DNA of 64,000 nucleotides, from assembly GCA_903813345.2 (NCBI GenBank), contig CAIIXF020000004.1:2191525-2255524 (forward strand). Direction: 5' to 3'. This stretch comes from Owenia fusiformis. Lineage: Eukaryota; Annelida; Polychaeta; Sabellida; Oweniidae. Below, piece after piece: positions 1 to 12,269 of this stretch. Below the pieces are notes generated by a model. It ran no database searches and was not told where the DNA came from. It saw nothing but the letters and a program-made list of their open reading frames with translations. The translations under genes and the position numbers were made by a program. Numbering within the stretch: the first letter of the stretch is position 1; every line of letters begins with the position of its first letter.

Positions 1-85
1 CAAGACCTCTACTTTTCAGCCTGAAGCCATACTTCCTGCTTTTCAGACCAATGCCTTAACCACTAGGCCAACCTGGCGACCAAAT
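1..85 (-). repeat. tRNA-derived SINE head, cut by the window start
   Basis: Read on the minus strand from about 84, the sequence carries a tRNA A-box-like stretch (TGGCCTAGTGGTTAAGGC) as found in the D-arm region of tRNA genes. No proper anticodon stem or B box can be built before the window ends, so a SINE head is more likely than a functional tRNA gene. Only its 5' part is visible. Confidence 0.45.
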
Positions 86-872
86 ACCCAAAAGGTATTG
101 CTCAAATGCTTGCCATGACTGGTGATAAAGAAAATACAATATACAATATGATGCACCAGATCTGGAAAAAGTAAGGGGTAAATGTTGATTTTGAGTGTAA
201 TTCATGATCAAGTTAACCTGGAAAAGGAGGTAAGGAGGGGTAGGGGTGAGGGTGACCCATTCAGAAAACTAACTTCATTTCCATACATGTCAACATAGAG
301 AACATTGAGATATGCGTTGGATTGATAGGCAACACAAAAGTTATATCTTTTTTAAACATTATTAATTTCATAAAGAACATAATAAACAGATTTGTGGTGC
401 TCAGAGCATAATCAGCCACATTAAGAAAAAACATTTGAAAATCTAATCAGTAAAAATCCAAAGAAATGGTTTTCTTGGGAATATGGCATCTTGGATTACC
501 TTTATACTCAATTGGCCAAGTAGATAGTACAAATGGGAGATCTAATCCACAAAGGACCATAATTCTACATGTACAAGTTTTTAAAAAAGTATGTATCTTA
601 ACCTCCATAGTATGGTACATGCAAAATACTGTCAATTAATAAGTGTTCATGAGTTCAAAGATTATAATATATTGGTATATTATATTTATATTATTGGAAG
701 AACAAACGAGGTGAAGAAAGTGTTTGTAAATCAAAGAGAAACAACATCATATACTTCATGCAAATTGACAAATTGATGAACTTTGATTGACATGTTGTTT
801 TTTATTTATTCAATACAGGCAAGGATAATCACATATACTTGATCTTAAGTTGGCAAATTAGGGTCATGGTTA
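86..872. other. Spacer, no gene seen
   Basis: AT-rich spacer. The short open frames here have no splice context, composition or motif that supports coding. No repeat structure was seen by eye. Confidence 0.5.
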
Positions 873-1010
873 TCAGTAAAACTTGTTAAGTGGAACACTT
901 CTTTTAAGTAGAACATCTCCATAAGGGAAACACCTTCATATACAACTTTTCAGAGTCCCATGACTAACTGACTTATGTTAAATGAACATCTGTACATGAA
1001 ACCCAAGAAG
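873..1010. repeat. Decayed CAGTAAAAC-family repeat fragment
   Basis: It begins CAGTAAAACTTGTTAAGTGG and continues with degenerate units of the type AGTGGAACACTT / AAGTAGAACATCT. The same wording occurs in the elements at 28427-28989 and 36702-36884, which begin CAGTAAAACCTG and CAGTAAAATCTG. No matching right end is visible, so this is probably an old truncated copy. Confidence 0.4.
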
Positions 1011-1544
1011 AACATCTTTGAGATACTAATGTGTGACATATTTCTACAGAAAATATTTGTGTTTTATACTGTCCTAGCTATAAAACATATTATAACAAGG
1101 AATTAACATGCACAATCTCACCACCTGCTATTTGTTGCAAGTGATAACTGCCAAATGCCAAACTTCAAACACAGTCCACAAAAATAGAAACTATAACAAT
1201 ATGTCACCACTTCTGGAGGTGATATAAAACGCCCAAAATAGCATTGGCACTCTTTTGAAAAAGTGAAACACAGATTTTTTGCTCTTGCCTTATATTATTG
1301 ATTGTTTTTCATGAAATGTTGATATGTTATCACAAATCAATTCATCATCCAGTGATTTTTTTAATAAACAAATGATTTACAAATCCTTCGCTTTTATATG
1401 ACAACTACTTCAGCTGTCAATCTGATGAAAAATATTTGTTTGGAGATATGAGGACAGTATAATATCCAGTATGATATCCAATTAGAGGTGAATTACAATA
1501 TCTGATTTGACAATTCAGTTGCGATAAAATTAAAAACTACAAGA
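1011..1544. promoter_or_regulatory. Upstream region of the VWC gene
   Basis: Non-coding sequence leading to the ATG at 1545. A TATAAAA string lies near 1223 and a GATAAAA near 1524, but neither can be tied to a start site from sequence alone. No other structure was seen. Confidence 0.25.
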
Positions 1545-4379
1545 ATGATTGTGGACCAAAAAGGATTAATTCTAATTCTGACATTTTTTCAAGTCATGGG
1601 AACATATGGACGTAGAAAAATCGCAGGCTGGAAAGAAGCTAGTTATAAAGAACAAAAGTCGAAAGGATACGAAAATCCAGTAATTTTTGATTCTGAACAA
1701 TATGCTGTTTCAAAGGCATGTCCATGGAAAAAGCCATTCGTCAAGAGTAAGCGACCAATCAAATGCAGGGAAAATAATGATTGCCCCAATGCATTTTATT
1801 GTCAAAAAGTGATTAGCTCAAACAACCCGAAAGAGAGAATACATCACAGTGTATGTTGTAGGTAGGTACAATATCTTTATTTCATCATTTTGGGACAATT
1901 TTTTTCTAACCATGTACTGCATGTTCTCTTCAGAATAGATTTAGGCAATAATTTTTCTGTAATATTAAAGGTCTGTGTTATTTTCTGTGCAATATTTAAG
2001 AATTTTCTTTTCTTTTTTGTAACACTTGAGAAAGAAGAAACATATCGAGGTGGTGTGCCTCCGTAATTTCTATTTGGAAAGATCACTACAGATATTTAAA
2101 GAAAAAAGTTCTCTTAAATTGATATCCTTTGAATTCCAGATATCAAAACTTCACCTGTGAATCCCCCGCTGAAATTCTAAAGGCCCGAAGTTCTCGAATT
2201 TACATTTCTTGTAATGAAAACAGTGACTGTCCAGAATACCACACATGCAGCAGGACTGAACACTACTCTTTATGTTGTCCTGATCAACTTATACAGCCGG
2301 CTGGGCTGGATGACAATACACAAGGTACAAAATTCAATATATAGGCCATAAAGTGTTCATGATAGAAAAAGTGAGATATCACGACAAAAAAAATTAAACA
2401 TAAACAAAGACTCAGTCTGTTGATCAATAAAATATTTAATTTTATTGACATATTGGATTCATGTCATTTTGTTTTACTTAATTATCAGCGAGTTCATAAA
2501 AATTGTGTTACTAATTAATCAATCAAAATTGTGATTGATCGGACATGACCTTAAAGATAACAATAACAAGTTTGTTACTTTTTTCTTTTAATTTAGTTGT
2601 TTAATTTTTAAAGAAAATGTGTCAAAGAACAAGATAAGATTAATCTCAAAATGCTCATCAATACTCTGTTCAGATATAATGTCATCAGTTTATCCTTGTT
2701 CCATTGGATTTAAGGGGTTTCAGGTTCAGGGTTTCAACCATATTCAATATTTTCTGGCTGCTTGTGCACGCAGCAGAGTCAATCAAATCTGGTTCCAACT
2801 ACTGTTTCCTTGTTTTGGCTTTTAATCATGTGACCTCACCTCATGGTACAATCTCTAAGAATGTCACTAAAAGTCATAACTAGTCATTGTTTTAAGTTAA
2901 AGGGGCAAAAGCAAATTTTGCCTCCTAAGGTTGCTTATTTTCCTTGTTTTGGCTTTTAATCATGTGAGCCCAGCCTACTGAATGGTACTATTTTAAGATT
3001 ATTACTCAAAACTGTTTTTCAATCTTAGTTATCCCTTTAATGTAAATGTTGCTCATCGATGTCATTCAACATTTCATATTTAGGGTGCTTATTTAATGGC
3101 AATGTGGTAGAAGACGGCTACAAATCAGATGACGTAGCAAGCTGTACAAAATGTAAATGCAAGGAACAACAAATGGTCTGCAAGACACGGAAAAATTGCA
3201 TGTGTGAATATAATGGTGTGACATACGGGAATATGGAAGAATTCATGGAAGGAGACTGTTCAACATGTAAATGCAAACATGGAAAGGTACATTTTTAAGT
3301 AGACAGAGGAATCAAACAAGTGCTTAGGTAGCCTTTTTGGGGCAAATCATTTCCAGATCATGATTAACATTTTAAAACAAGACATATTGTGATAAAAATG
3401 TAGTGCCCACCTGGCCAACATAAGCACTTTTTCAAAATGTGATAGCATAAAACATGAATAATTTTAAGAATAAATGACAAATAATACTGTTGAATATTTT
3501 TTGTATTTTTGACAATTAAATTTAAAATATACCCTCAGGTTGCATGTAAAGAGGACAGATGTAAACCCTGTAAAATTAACACACATGGTACGATGGAACA
3601 TCTTCAGTCAGAGTATTTTGACGATACATGCCAGGAATGTGAGTGTATTAATGGAGAACTCACATGCACCGATAACCCAGCATGCACCTGCGAAGATGAT
3701 GGAATTAAATATGCGCATAATTCAGAGTTTACTCAGGAGGACGATTGTGTAGAATGTAAATGCAGGCATGGTAATGTCTCCTGTGAACCAGCTAAAAGAT
3801 GCGAATGTAAACATGATGGCAAACCAGTAAGTAGCAAACATTCAAAATTTCCTGATTTTTCCTGATTCAAGTGTATATTGCATTAACCAAATGTGTTGTC
3901 CTTATATTTCGAGAGCCAGAATTTACATGATTTACATACAGTAGCCATTTAAAGAGGCGTGAGTTTTGTTTACCAATCATTATACATTTTTTCACTTAAA
4001 CTTTTCTCTTCAGATTTCATTTATTTATCATAGTTGTCCAATTTCAAATGTTTCAACTTTCCGATTATTTTTGGGTTATCCTTTACAGAGATCCCTATCT
4101 ATTTAACTTGCTCTAGACTTCAACGATATATCTTTCATTTTTAAGATGCAGCATGGTGGTACAATGACTGACTTTGATGGCTGTACAATATGCCACTGCA
4201 GCAACCAATTAGTTTCATGTCCTGAGCGGCCAGAGTGCAATGTTTGTATTGATGGTGGAAAAGAATACAAACCAGGACAGAGTTACTTGACCTCAGATAG
4301 ATGTCGCTGGTGTGTGTGCATCTCACGAAACAAAAGCGAGTGTAGAGTAATTAGTAGAAGTCCAGAATGCCAAAAATAG
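1545..4379 (+). CDS. Secreted cysteine-rich protein, two six-Cys modules plus six VWC modules (five exons)
   Basis: Model: 1545-1861, 2140-2324, 3084-3286, 3539-3826, 4146-4379; 408 residues. Phases fit at every junction (AG|A, G|GG, then two codon-boundary joins) and each intron has a good GT donor and AG acceptor. The product starts with a hydrophobic leader (about residues 7-20), so it is probably secreted. Exons 1 and 2 each encode one six-cysteine unit ending DCPxxxxC...CC, like lustrin/EB-type repeats. Exons 3-5 encode six VWC modules with the core CxxCxC...C. VWC proteins bind BMP-type ligands or other matrix proteins, and lustrin-type repeats occur in shell and other extracellular matrices; which applies here is unknown. 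An AATAAA lies at about 4460. Introns 3 and 4 cut inside VWC modules, so the modules are not one per exon. Confidence 0.85.
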
Positions 4380-4459
4380 AGCACTTAGGACATCAATGTA
4401 TATCTAATTGAAATTATGTTTTGTTGACAGTTGTGATTTCAATATGTATAACATTTTTC

Positions 4460-4465
4460 AATAAA
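4460..4465 (+). terminator. Poly(A) signal of the VWC gene
   Basis: AATAAA about 80 bases after the stop codon at 4377-4379. It is the nearest canonical signal downstream. Confidence 0.5.
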
Positions 4466-5060
4466 ATTTAAAATTATTTTACTTTGTCAAATGTTGTATG
4501 AAGTCGTAAAAAGGTAAGTTTGGATCAACTATTTGTTCTCCCATACATGCTTTATTGGAGATATTGGGATAATATAAAAATTTTATGTTCCTTTCACTAT
4601 AAGGGGCAACAAAGAAAGGAACTGAGATTTTCCACCATTCATTGGGTTCACATTGTGAAACTAAAAGAGCCAATTTCTCCAAGAAAAAGCAAAAGTAGAG
4701 ACAGGACCAGTGGAGTTCATAAATAGCATGAAGTCCAACAAAATAATGATAATTATGATAGATGGAAGTACACACATAGAAGATAGATTTTCAGGTGGAC
4801 GAGTGAGTGAATTCCATAGAACGGTTCACCATGGAATCCAAAAATTGTCCAAAAATGTAACCAATTGTTCTTACTTCATTTCATGATACAGATTTCAAAA
4901 GTTTTAGGCAGTAAAAGTATATTAGCTCCCTCATTCTTTTAAGATTTTTACATCTTCTACCAATAGCTTCAAACACTTCATTTACCAATTTTTGAAACTT
5001 TTATAAGAATAGGATTATAAGGGAAACAGATGCATGATTTTTAAAAAGATTGCTGCTTAC

Positions 5061-5654
5061 ATTTTACAATCTTTATTCTTTGCTCCCACTTTAAAATAAG
5101 AAAAAATTAGAAAAAATATTATCCTAATTCTCCCATAACTCAAAAAAGCAATCTTACCATATTTAGCTCCACAAGCAACATCAATCAGAACATCAATTTG
5201 ATCTGATGAGAATCCATTTTCTCTCCCGTTTTCTTCAAGGGTATCTAATGCCATCTGCAGGTGAACATTTTTACGTAAAGTCTTCTCTGTCGCAGCTGAA
5301 AAGTTCAAAGTTTTCTTGAGATATTAAATCTCACAAGGGGTGGGTCAGGCTGCCCTCAGCCTGTTTTGTGACCTGGCTTGTGAGGTCAATACCTGCACCC
5401 ACCAGACCCGAGGGCTGCCTGACCCATCCCTAAATCTCACCCTGAGGCCCAGCAACTATATTCCAGATAGAACAAATAAATAGACAGTTAAAATGCTGAA
5501 TCTAAATTAATGAAAGTTTGATTAGGTACATTGTTTATGGCTATTTACAATGAGATTCCCTTTTCCAAAAACTAAGTTGAAATAATCATTTAGAAAACTT
5601 ACGATCAGTGACAACTCTAATGGCTTTCTCTAGTCTTGGCCCAGCAACTGCCAT
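5061..5654 (-). CDS. Unrecognised gene, 5' exons only
   Basis: On the minus strand an ATG at 5654-5652 opens an exon 5654-5603 (starting MAVAGPRLEKAIRVVTD) with a perfect GTAAGT donor. It joins in phase (C|CT) to 5295-5158, which has a TTTTCAG acceptor and a GTAAGA donor. A 28-base micro-exon 5088-5061 with a T-rich acceptor tract and GTAAGC donor would also join in phase. The product is charged, probably helical and cytosolic, with no signal peptide or recognisable domain. Later exons should lie at lower coordinates but were not found with confidence; a weak candidate reading into a stop lies between about 4880 and 4990. The gene would be convergent with the VWC gene. The two larger exons are the secure part. 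Confidence 0.5.
5337..5430. repeat. Short inverted repeat inside the minus-strand gene's intron
   Basis: Arms 5337-5359 and 5408-5430 pair over about 23 bases with a few mismatches (core GGGTCAGGC / GCCTGACCC), with a 48-base loop. It is GC-richer than its surroundings and looks like a small fold-back insertion. Confidence 0.6.
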
Positions 5655-5850
5655 CTTGAATCTATAAAATAGAAAATACATTGCACAGAAGTTTGCATGA
5701 TTTCCAAATTATATTAGACCTCACTTTATGTTAAAGAAGCCAAAGTTGGAGAAACCAAGGCTTAAAGTCTGTACTAATAAGGGAACTTATCATTGACCTT
5801 CAAAGAAAATATAATTGAGGTACATTTTTATGGATTGAATGTCACTTCTG

Positions 5851-6193
5851 GGGCCGTGAATTCGTACGATCCCCGATCCAATCCGGATAAATTTTATCTT
5901 TTGGGATAAATCTTGGATTACTAATCCGATAAATATTTGGTGAATTCGTATGATCTGAGGATTATGAGGGGGAATCCCCAAGATTTATCCATATTGCATT
6001 GGAATTTGGATAAAATTTATCCAAAATGTAAACTACCTCAAGAGGTGGATTGAGATTTATCCTGAGAATTTAATCCCAGGATCGTACGAATTCACCGATT
6101 TTGGGATTAATTCTTGGATTAATCACACAATGCATCATTACCATGACGAAATTTATCCGGATCGGATCGCGGATCGTACGAATTCACCGGCCC
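5851..6193. mobile_element. Non-autonomous inverted-repeat element (MITE), about 340 bp
   Basis: Both ends share a long inverted repeat of about 45 bases built around GTGAATTCGTACGATCC, continuing into a CCGGATAAATTT block. Possible 4-bp target duplication CTGG on each side. Two further inner copies of the end motif (near 5938 and 6079) face each other, so the element is a palindrome within a palindrome. No coding capacity. Confidence 0.75.
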
Positions 6194-6537
6194 TGGAAAT
6201 TCCCTCTATGATCAGGTGTCTATAGTATGATAACTTAAAAATAAATTCCTGATTTATTTTTTGTCATGCCAGAAAGAGTCAGTGTTAACATTTCTTGACA
6301 ATCTTTATGTGATAATGCCAAAAAAAGAAAATGCATGTGTGCTTTAATATACTGAATTTCTATGATTTTCAAGTGACTTTTGCATCAGACCATCTCTACT
6401 TTCTGGCCTTGGGAGCCTTCAATAGAACCACATATTAAAGTCGAAAAATATTGGTAAATGCTTGTATTGTACTCGGAAATAATTCCCTTTGTCGATGGCT
6501 GAAATATAGCCGCAAAAAAGATTGAATGATTGTATAC
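6194..6537. other. Spacer, no gene seen
   Basis: AT-rich non-coding sequence without a visible repeat or credible open frame. Confidence 0.4.
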
Positions 6538-6790
6538 CCATGGGCTTTCAACAGAAGCCCATGGTAGTCTCTGCTTACTCCCGTCGAGAGCTACTTAGAT
6601 TTTGAAAGTATAGCTCTCTATCGCTAGAATCAACAGCTTAAGAATCCTGACTTCGAAGAAAATTCCAGGGAATTCAGCTGACTCATGTTGCACATTACAC
6701 GAGGGGAAAGAGTACCCGTGTATATACAACCTACCGCCGAGCAAGACATGCAAATATACCACCGAGCAAATGTTTGATAATGTCATCTCG
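6538..6790. repeat. Left inverted arm, partner at 12270-12790
   Basis: Begins with a hairpin (CCATGGGCTT / AAGCCCATGG). It contains a block around CGTCGAGAGCTAC and TTTTGAAAGTATAGCTCTC, and a second block around AGTACCCGTGTATATACAAC, both found in reverse complement at 12270-12790. The pair brackets the 3.9-kb element. Confidence 0.65.
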
Positions 6791-7359
6791 TAGGAAAATG
6801 GACAAATAAAGGTAATATAATGTCACTAACAATTCCTTTGGATGGTTAGAATTGTTACTAAGATGTTCTAGCAGGCGCAATTCGCCTAGAATTATAGTTG
6901 AAATATATTTTTATGTCCAAATTAAGAGATAAGGTAAACGTATAATGGTTTTCGATTTGTTTTTCTCATTCATACTCGCTTTAATTGATAATGAGCCATA
7001 CATAAGACATACTTGGGTCGGTAAATGGATGTGCATATGCATAATATATTAAGTGTCAAAATATTAGGTCAAAATAGCACTTTTAAACAGCAAAATCTTC
7101 ACTTAAACTTTGTCCTAAAAGATCCGATGTTATCGGACATCGGACCCGATGTGATCGACGAGTAATATTATAAAGATCCGAAAATATCCTGAGTAAAGGA
7201 TCTCAGAATCCGAACATTACTTGAGTAAAATCTGTTGAGATTCGATTATATCGTCGAGTTTATGACGTGCTGATGAAAAAATAATAAACATACAATCTGC
7301 ATCATTCATGTGAATCATTTTGTTGTGAACAATAAATGAAACTGAAAAAAATATGGCTA
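6791..7359. other. Spacer with degenerate GATCCGA-type motifs
   Basis: Non-coding. Between about 7120 and 7260 there are several related strings (GATCCGA, TCGGACATCGGACC, GATTCGA), too degenerate to call a tandem repeat. Confidence 0.3.
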
Positions 7360-9251
7360 CCCTTATAAAAAATTCAACCTTGAAAGTCCGAATTTAAACC
7401 GTTTCCATCAATCATTGAACACTGATTGCTTCAACTACTAAGATCAAAGGAAAAACTATTGTACGGTGATAAGCAATCATTGTGCAACCATTGCGTTCAA
7501 CCAAACAAAGTCAACTCTTTTTCAATGACTGCGCAACCATTTCTATACAATCATTGTAATCTGCAACCATTGTAAACTGCAACCATTTTACATTGAAATG
7601 TAAATGGTTGCAATACGTTTTGTTCAATGATTACATAGTTCAAGCCCTGCAACCATCCTGAATTGGTATCGTTTCAAAAAAAGTAATCATTTTACTAAAA
7701 TTATCTTTAAGTAAGGATTTGAATCTACCTCTATTCAACAACAGTATATTAGGATATTTTTTCTGCAAGCATACATGCATGTTTATTATAGTAAATTACT
7801 AAATTCATGTTCATATGTTTCTTTCTCCAGTACAGATTTAGGAATGCGATACCAGACTAGTTTTCCACTCAATGGCATATGATAATTTATGTTCTCTGTC
7901 ATTTACATTATTTACACAATTAAAAGTACCATATCTAGTGTTTATTTCCTGTTATCTGATATTGCCAAAATAATGTATCTTTAATGTTAATTATGAAAAG
8001 AATTGAGCAAAATTCCAATTTGGTTAAGAAATTGACCAAGGAAAATCTGAAGATTTCCTTTAAGGGGTTCCGATAAGCATCAGTATAAAAACAATATGGC
8101 GGCTCCAGGCGAATCGACTGGATCAGTCCATTTTTAAGAAATAAGGGGAGTTCTGTAAAATCCAGTTTATTGAAATTGTCTTTGAGATAAAGTAATCCGT
8201 TTATAATGATTTTGAAAACATTATCCATAGAGTGATTGCGTTCAAAGAATATGTACAACAGCCAATATAAATCCTTGTATTAGAACTGCTTTGTTTCATT
8301 TGTAGGATATTTCATATACCAAGCTGTGTGCTATTACGTTATGGGGAAATTTAGATGTCAATTTTTCCTTATTATACACAAATAGAAGATCCTGAAACTT
8401 CACCCATAAATTTGGAATTGATTTGTCAAAATAAAAATCACCGTTTTATAAATATGTGACAATCTATAATATACTTATGCTATATCACAGTTAGAGGTGT
8501 TGACACAACGACCTCGAGCCTGTGAACCCTTGAGTATTATTCCGGGATCGCGCCTTTTATACTAAACGGTGAGCAACACCAGAAACAAGCGTTCGATTTG
8601 CTAAACGATATGCGTCACCCTTTAAACTTAACAAAATCACAAGATGAGACACCATTGTTTTTGTTCATGATTAGACTGATATACATGTATGATCAAAAGA
8701 AGCAGGATATGATGTACAAAATAATACAAACATGTAATCACAAGTTGATTGCTTTATTTAGTGAAAATGTTTTTATAGTAATAATGCATTCAGGCACCAA
8801 AGACTTTCACAGTTTCAATGGAAAACATCTGAATTAATAATTTCGGTAAAATTTTGTCAAGGTAGATGGATTATTGCTATACCCATGATATACAAATAGA
8901 TTGGTTTGGGAACATACATGTATTGATATCGGAGGGTTTAGCTCAGGACCCCCACAAAAGTTTATATACAATGAACAGGCCAGTAGTCAGCCCCCCCCAA
9001 GCAAAATGGGTCTTCAAATGTATCCATGTGTAGTTAACACCAAATATCAAGAGTATGACTCACTAAAATTTAAAAAATACAAACAAGAGGACTATTTTGA
9101 TATTGACTGTATATTATGTGTGAAACACATTATTCACAACAGATTTAATTATCATGTCCTTTCTTGTTGGCAAATATTTTTTATAATAATGCTCAACACA
9201 ACAATACCTACTACATATTGATATTCTCATGGGTTTAGGCAAATCAAAATG

Positions 9252-9343
9252 CTTGAACAGCCAATTAAAACGGTTGAACAGCTAATTAAAACAGTTGAAC
9301 AGCTAATTAAAACGGTTGAACGGCTAATTAAAATGCTTGACCA
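9252..9343. repeat. 21-bp minisatellite, about four copies
   Basis: Unit TTGAACAGCTAATTAAAACG with small differences between copies. Confidence 0.8.
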
Positions 9344-10405
9344 GAAAAAGGGTTCATAGTCCTAGTTTCTGTTATATCTATTTTCATCTTGTGTTATACT
9401 ATATATTTATTTTAATTATCCATTTCATGCAGAGGGGGGAGTTAAAATTTAAAAAGTGTTTTCAGATTTTTGAGGGTTTATTTCTTTATTCAATTACTTC
9501 AATAAGTGCTGAGAAATCTCAAATAGCAAGTATATGAAACTGCAAATAATATTTTCAGAATTTTTTATTTCATTTTTATTTAGTTTGTTTTACCATAGGC
9601 ATTCAATAGATTGAAAGTCCATGGTTTTACTTTATTCACTAGGGCAGAGCATTTGTACTGAAAAGTGTTTTCAGTTTAAATAATATGTGTTGATGATTAA
9701 AAAATAAAAACCAAAAACAGGGCTTATTTTTTCAAAACTCTAAACTTGGAAAAATCTGGAGGAAAATATGGGAGATTTTCTTTGGCAAATTATTTATCAA
9801 GTTCTGTGTATGGAATAATTTAAATTACATTGCTTCCTTTATAGCAGACTCTAATCAAACTGATATAATAAGGTTTGTTTTGCCTTGCCAAATTATTTTT
9901 GTTTTGTTTATGGATTAATGGATTAATAAAGTTTCTTTAGACACATCCTTCAAAGCAGACTCTAATCAAACTAGATAGACTGAGTCTAACTGTAATCAGG
10001 TATTTTTAAGTTATGCTTATCGACTTAATTATTTAAGACACATCCAGTAATGTCTGATTGCATTTTCTCTATCAAATCAAAAATATCAAATCAAAACAGA
10101 TAATTTTCCCATTGAAGGATTTCTTCCTTCCAGACACATCTTCCTTCCTTTATAATTGCGATGATTGCAAGGTGAAGTGTAAAATCCAAGACTTGACCCA
10201 ATCAAAATTTTTTCAAATGATTTTGCAATAACTTAAAAAGTAGTGAAGTGATTTTGTAAAAATGATAGTTCTGACAGTGAGGGGGATTTGCTATGCCTAA
10301 GCATTGCTGTTATCTAGATAATAAACATGTGAGTTAGACAATCACCATCCTTCAAAGTTAGATGAAAATTGGTTCAATATATTTTCATTCACAAGACAAG
10401 TTTAC

Positions 10406-10924
10406 TTAAAGCAGATATGAAATGGTATTTTTAACCTAACGGAATCCATATAATTTTTAGATAAATGTATTTGGACATGTTTTCTCATCAGTAGTGTGAA
10501 AATTATTTCACTCTAACGATCGTTATAGCTGCTTAATAAGCAATATTCGAATTGGTTGTGACGTTATTGGCCCCCACGTGATCTCTCACTGGTCCCCACG
10601 TGGCCCGTTTTGGTCCATTAGATCATGACGTCATATTGCCAAAATGTTTTGTTATTTATTTACACAACAATCCTATGGTTGCCGTGACGTTGTGATTACT
10701 AAGGAACCAATAAACCAAAGCTATATTTTGTATATGACGTTACTAATCACGTGGGGGCCAATTTGATTGATCAGTTAGTTTTATTTCGTTATCTATGACC
10801 GTTAGCAATTATCTAACATTTATTTTATAATGGCTATAGCAAGAACTCTACATTGGCCTTACAATGGAGAAAACCGCATTTTTGTAGCTGCAAGTTGAGA
10901 AAAGCTATTTCAGTTGTCCTTTAA
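10406..10924. mobile_element. 519-bp TTAA-ended MITE, copy 1
   Basis: Ends are TTAAAGCAGATATGAAAT on the left and, in reverse complement, TTAAAGGACAACTGAAAT on the right, with a TTAA at each edge as in piggyBac-type insertions. An inverted copy of identical length lies at 27255-27773. The body carries three CACGTG sites and one TGACGTCA. No coding capacity. Confidence 0.8.
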
Positions 10925-11334
10925 CTATTTCAATACTTTAAATATCTTTTTGATCAAACCATTTAAATTCTGACATGTAGTATGCATGAAATACACACAT
11001 TTGAAATATATTTTTTAAAGAGCAAGATAATTATTTTATGTTGTATTGAGATAAAATTGCCATAGTTTTAAAGGGTTGCATTCGATTGAAACGGTTGCAA
11101 GAAATGCAACCAAAATTGTCAAGCGTTTACAATGGTTACATATGATTGAAACATTTCAATGAGTTTACAACCAAAATTGTAATGGTTGCAGCGTAACGGT
11201 TGGCATGGTTGCATAAATGATCGGATCAATGATTGTACAATGATTGTGCAACGGTTTAAATTCGGACTTTCAAGGTTGAATTTTTTATAAGGGCATCACC
11301 AGTTACCACTGCACATCGAAACATTGTATTTCAG

Positions 11335-11610
11335 GTCCTCGGTACAAATGCTTCCACTGTAGATAAATCACACGAGATGGATGACTTTGTGGTCCACTTC
11401 AGTCAGCACCATCCATTACTGAGTATTAAAGTTAATGTGCCTGAGTTAAATGGCAAGAAATTGATTTACAATGTTTTTGACTATGGTATTGTATTATCAA
11501 AGAAAGATCACGGTAATTTTCGTTTCGAGGATATGAAGCGTGTGAAGCTTAACTTGGAATTCTTCAAGTTGTGTTCTTTGAGTAGAATGGCGCTTGCAAT
11601 GCAGAATTAA
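11335..11610 (+). CDS. Orphan terminal exon, function unknown
   Basis: A pyrimidine-containing TTTCAG acceptor at 11329-11334 opens directly into a frame of 91 codons ending in TAA at 11608-11610. The product has ordinary coding composition (KVNVPELNGKKLIYNVFDYG and following), but no family was recognised. An AATAAA lies near 11779. It starts 41 bases after the right end of the 3.9-kb element and no upstream partner exon was identified, so it may be the last exon of a gene interrupted by that element, or a captured fragment. If the first ATG is used instead, the frame starts at 11377. Confidence 0.4.
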   Translation, partial: VLGTNASTVDKSHEMDDFVVHFSQHHPLLSIKVNVPELNGKKLIYNVFDYGIVLSKKDHGNFRFEDMKRVKLNLEFFKLCSLSRMALAMQN

Positions 11611-12269
11611 ATGTTTTTTTGGGTTGCACACTTACCATAGACACATAGGAAATTATGGTGATTCAAGTGTAAGCATGAATTCAATGTTTTAAGAACTTTG
11701 TCGGAAACAGACGTTGACGTATAGTGCTGCGGGAATTATATCATATTATATTATATCCCGGTGCCAGGAGTATATGATAAATAAAAAGGAATATTTGTGA
11801 TATCGTCATGATATTATATGCTCATTCGAAAGCTAACTCACTACCTCTTCGGGTTCTACTCACGGTATAGTCGGAATAGCTCGGTGGTAGATTCGGGTCC
11901 TATATAATCGTACTCGTGACATAATCGGGTCTTTCATTTTCAACTTTCACCAGTGATTTCAATGATATGCAACGTATGGCAGTGAAATAAATATGATACA
12001 TTTACACCTATTGTATCTTTGAATCGAATGAAGTAAAGACAGCCATGGTTGTTACTTATTCAAGATGTAAATCACCATTCAAATATTTAAACGTTGAATT
12101 TAGCGATTGGATAGTAAACATTGCGCTAAGTACTCATTATTTTGCAAACATGAGTGCCTGGAACAATAACTTTATTAGTTACACACATTTCTAATTTTTA
12201 TCTGTTTCTCATATTGAGAAATTCAAGATATAAACAAAAGTTTATAACTCACCCCCTACATTTTCAGAC

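Larger units (their letters stand above)
7360..11293. mobile_element. 3.9-kb element with 44-bp terminal inverted repeats
   Basis: The first 44 bases (starting CCCTTATAAAAAATTCAACC) are matched by the reverse complement of the last 44 (ending TTTTTTATAAGGG). Inside each end lie clusters of CAACCATT / AATGGTTG motifs (about 7430-7680 and 11070-11270), the kind of subterminal repeats that DNA transposons use to bind transposase. No intact transposase frame was found, and the minus-strand frame at 7935-8258 resembles no known family. A minisatellite (9252-9343) and a 519-bp TTAA element (10406-10924) sit inside. No clear target duplication. Probably non-autonomous or decayed. Confidence 0.7.

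Noticed and set aside
1-85. Functional tRNA gene
   Set aside because: Only an A-box-like part; no anticodon stem or B box is visible before the window edge.
4479-4775. 98-codon minus-strand frame as the 3' part of the 5-kb minus gene
   Set aside because: No acceptor gives the required phase, and the sequence is low-complexity hydrophobic.
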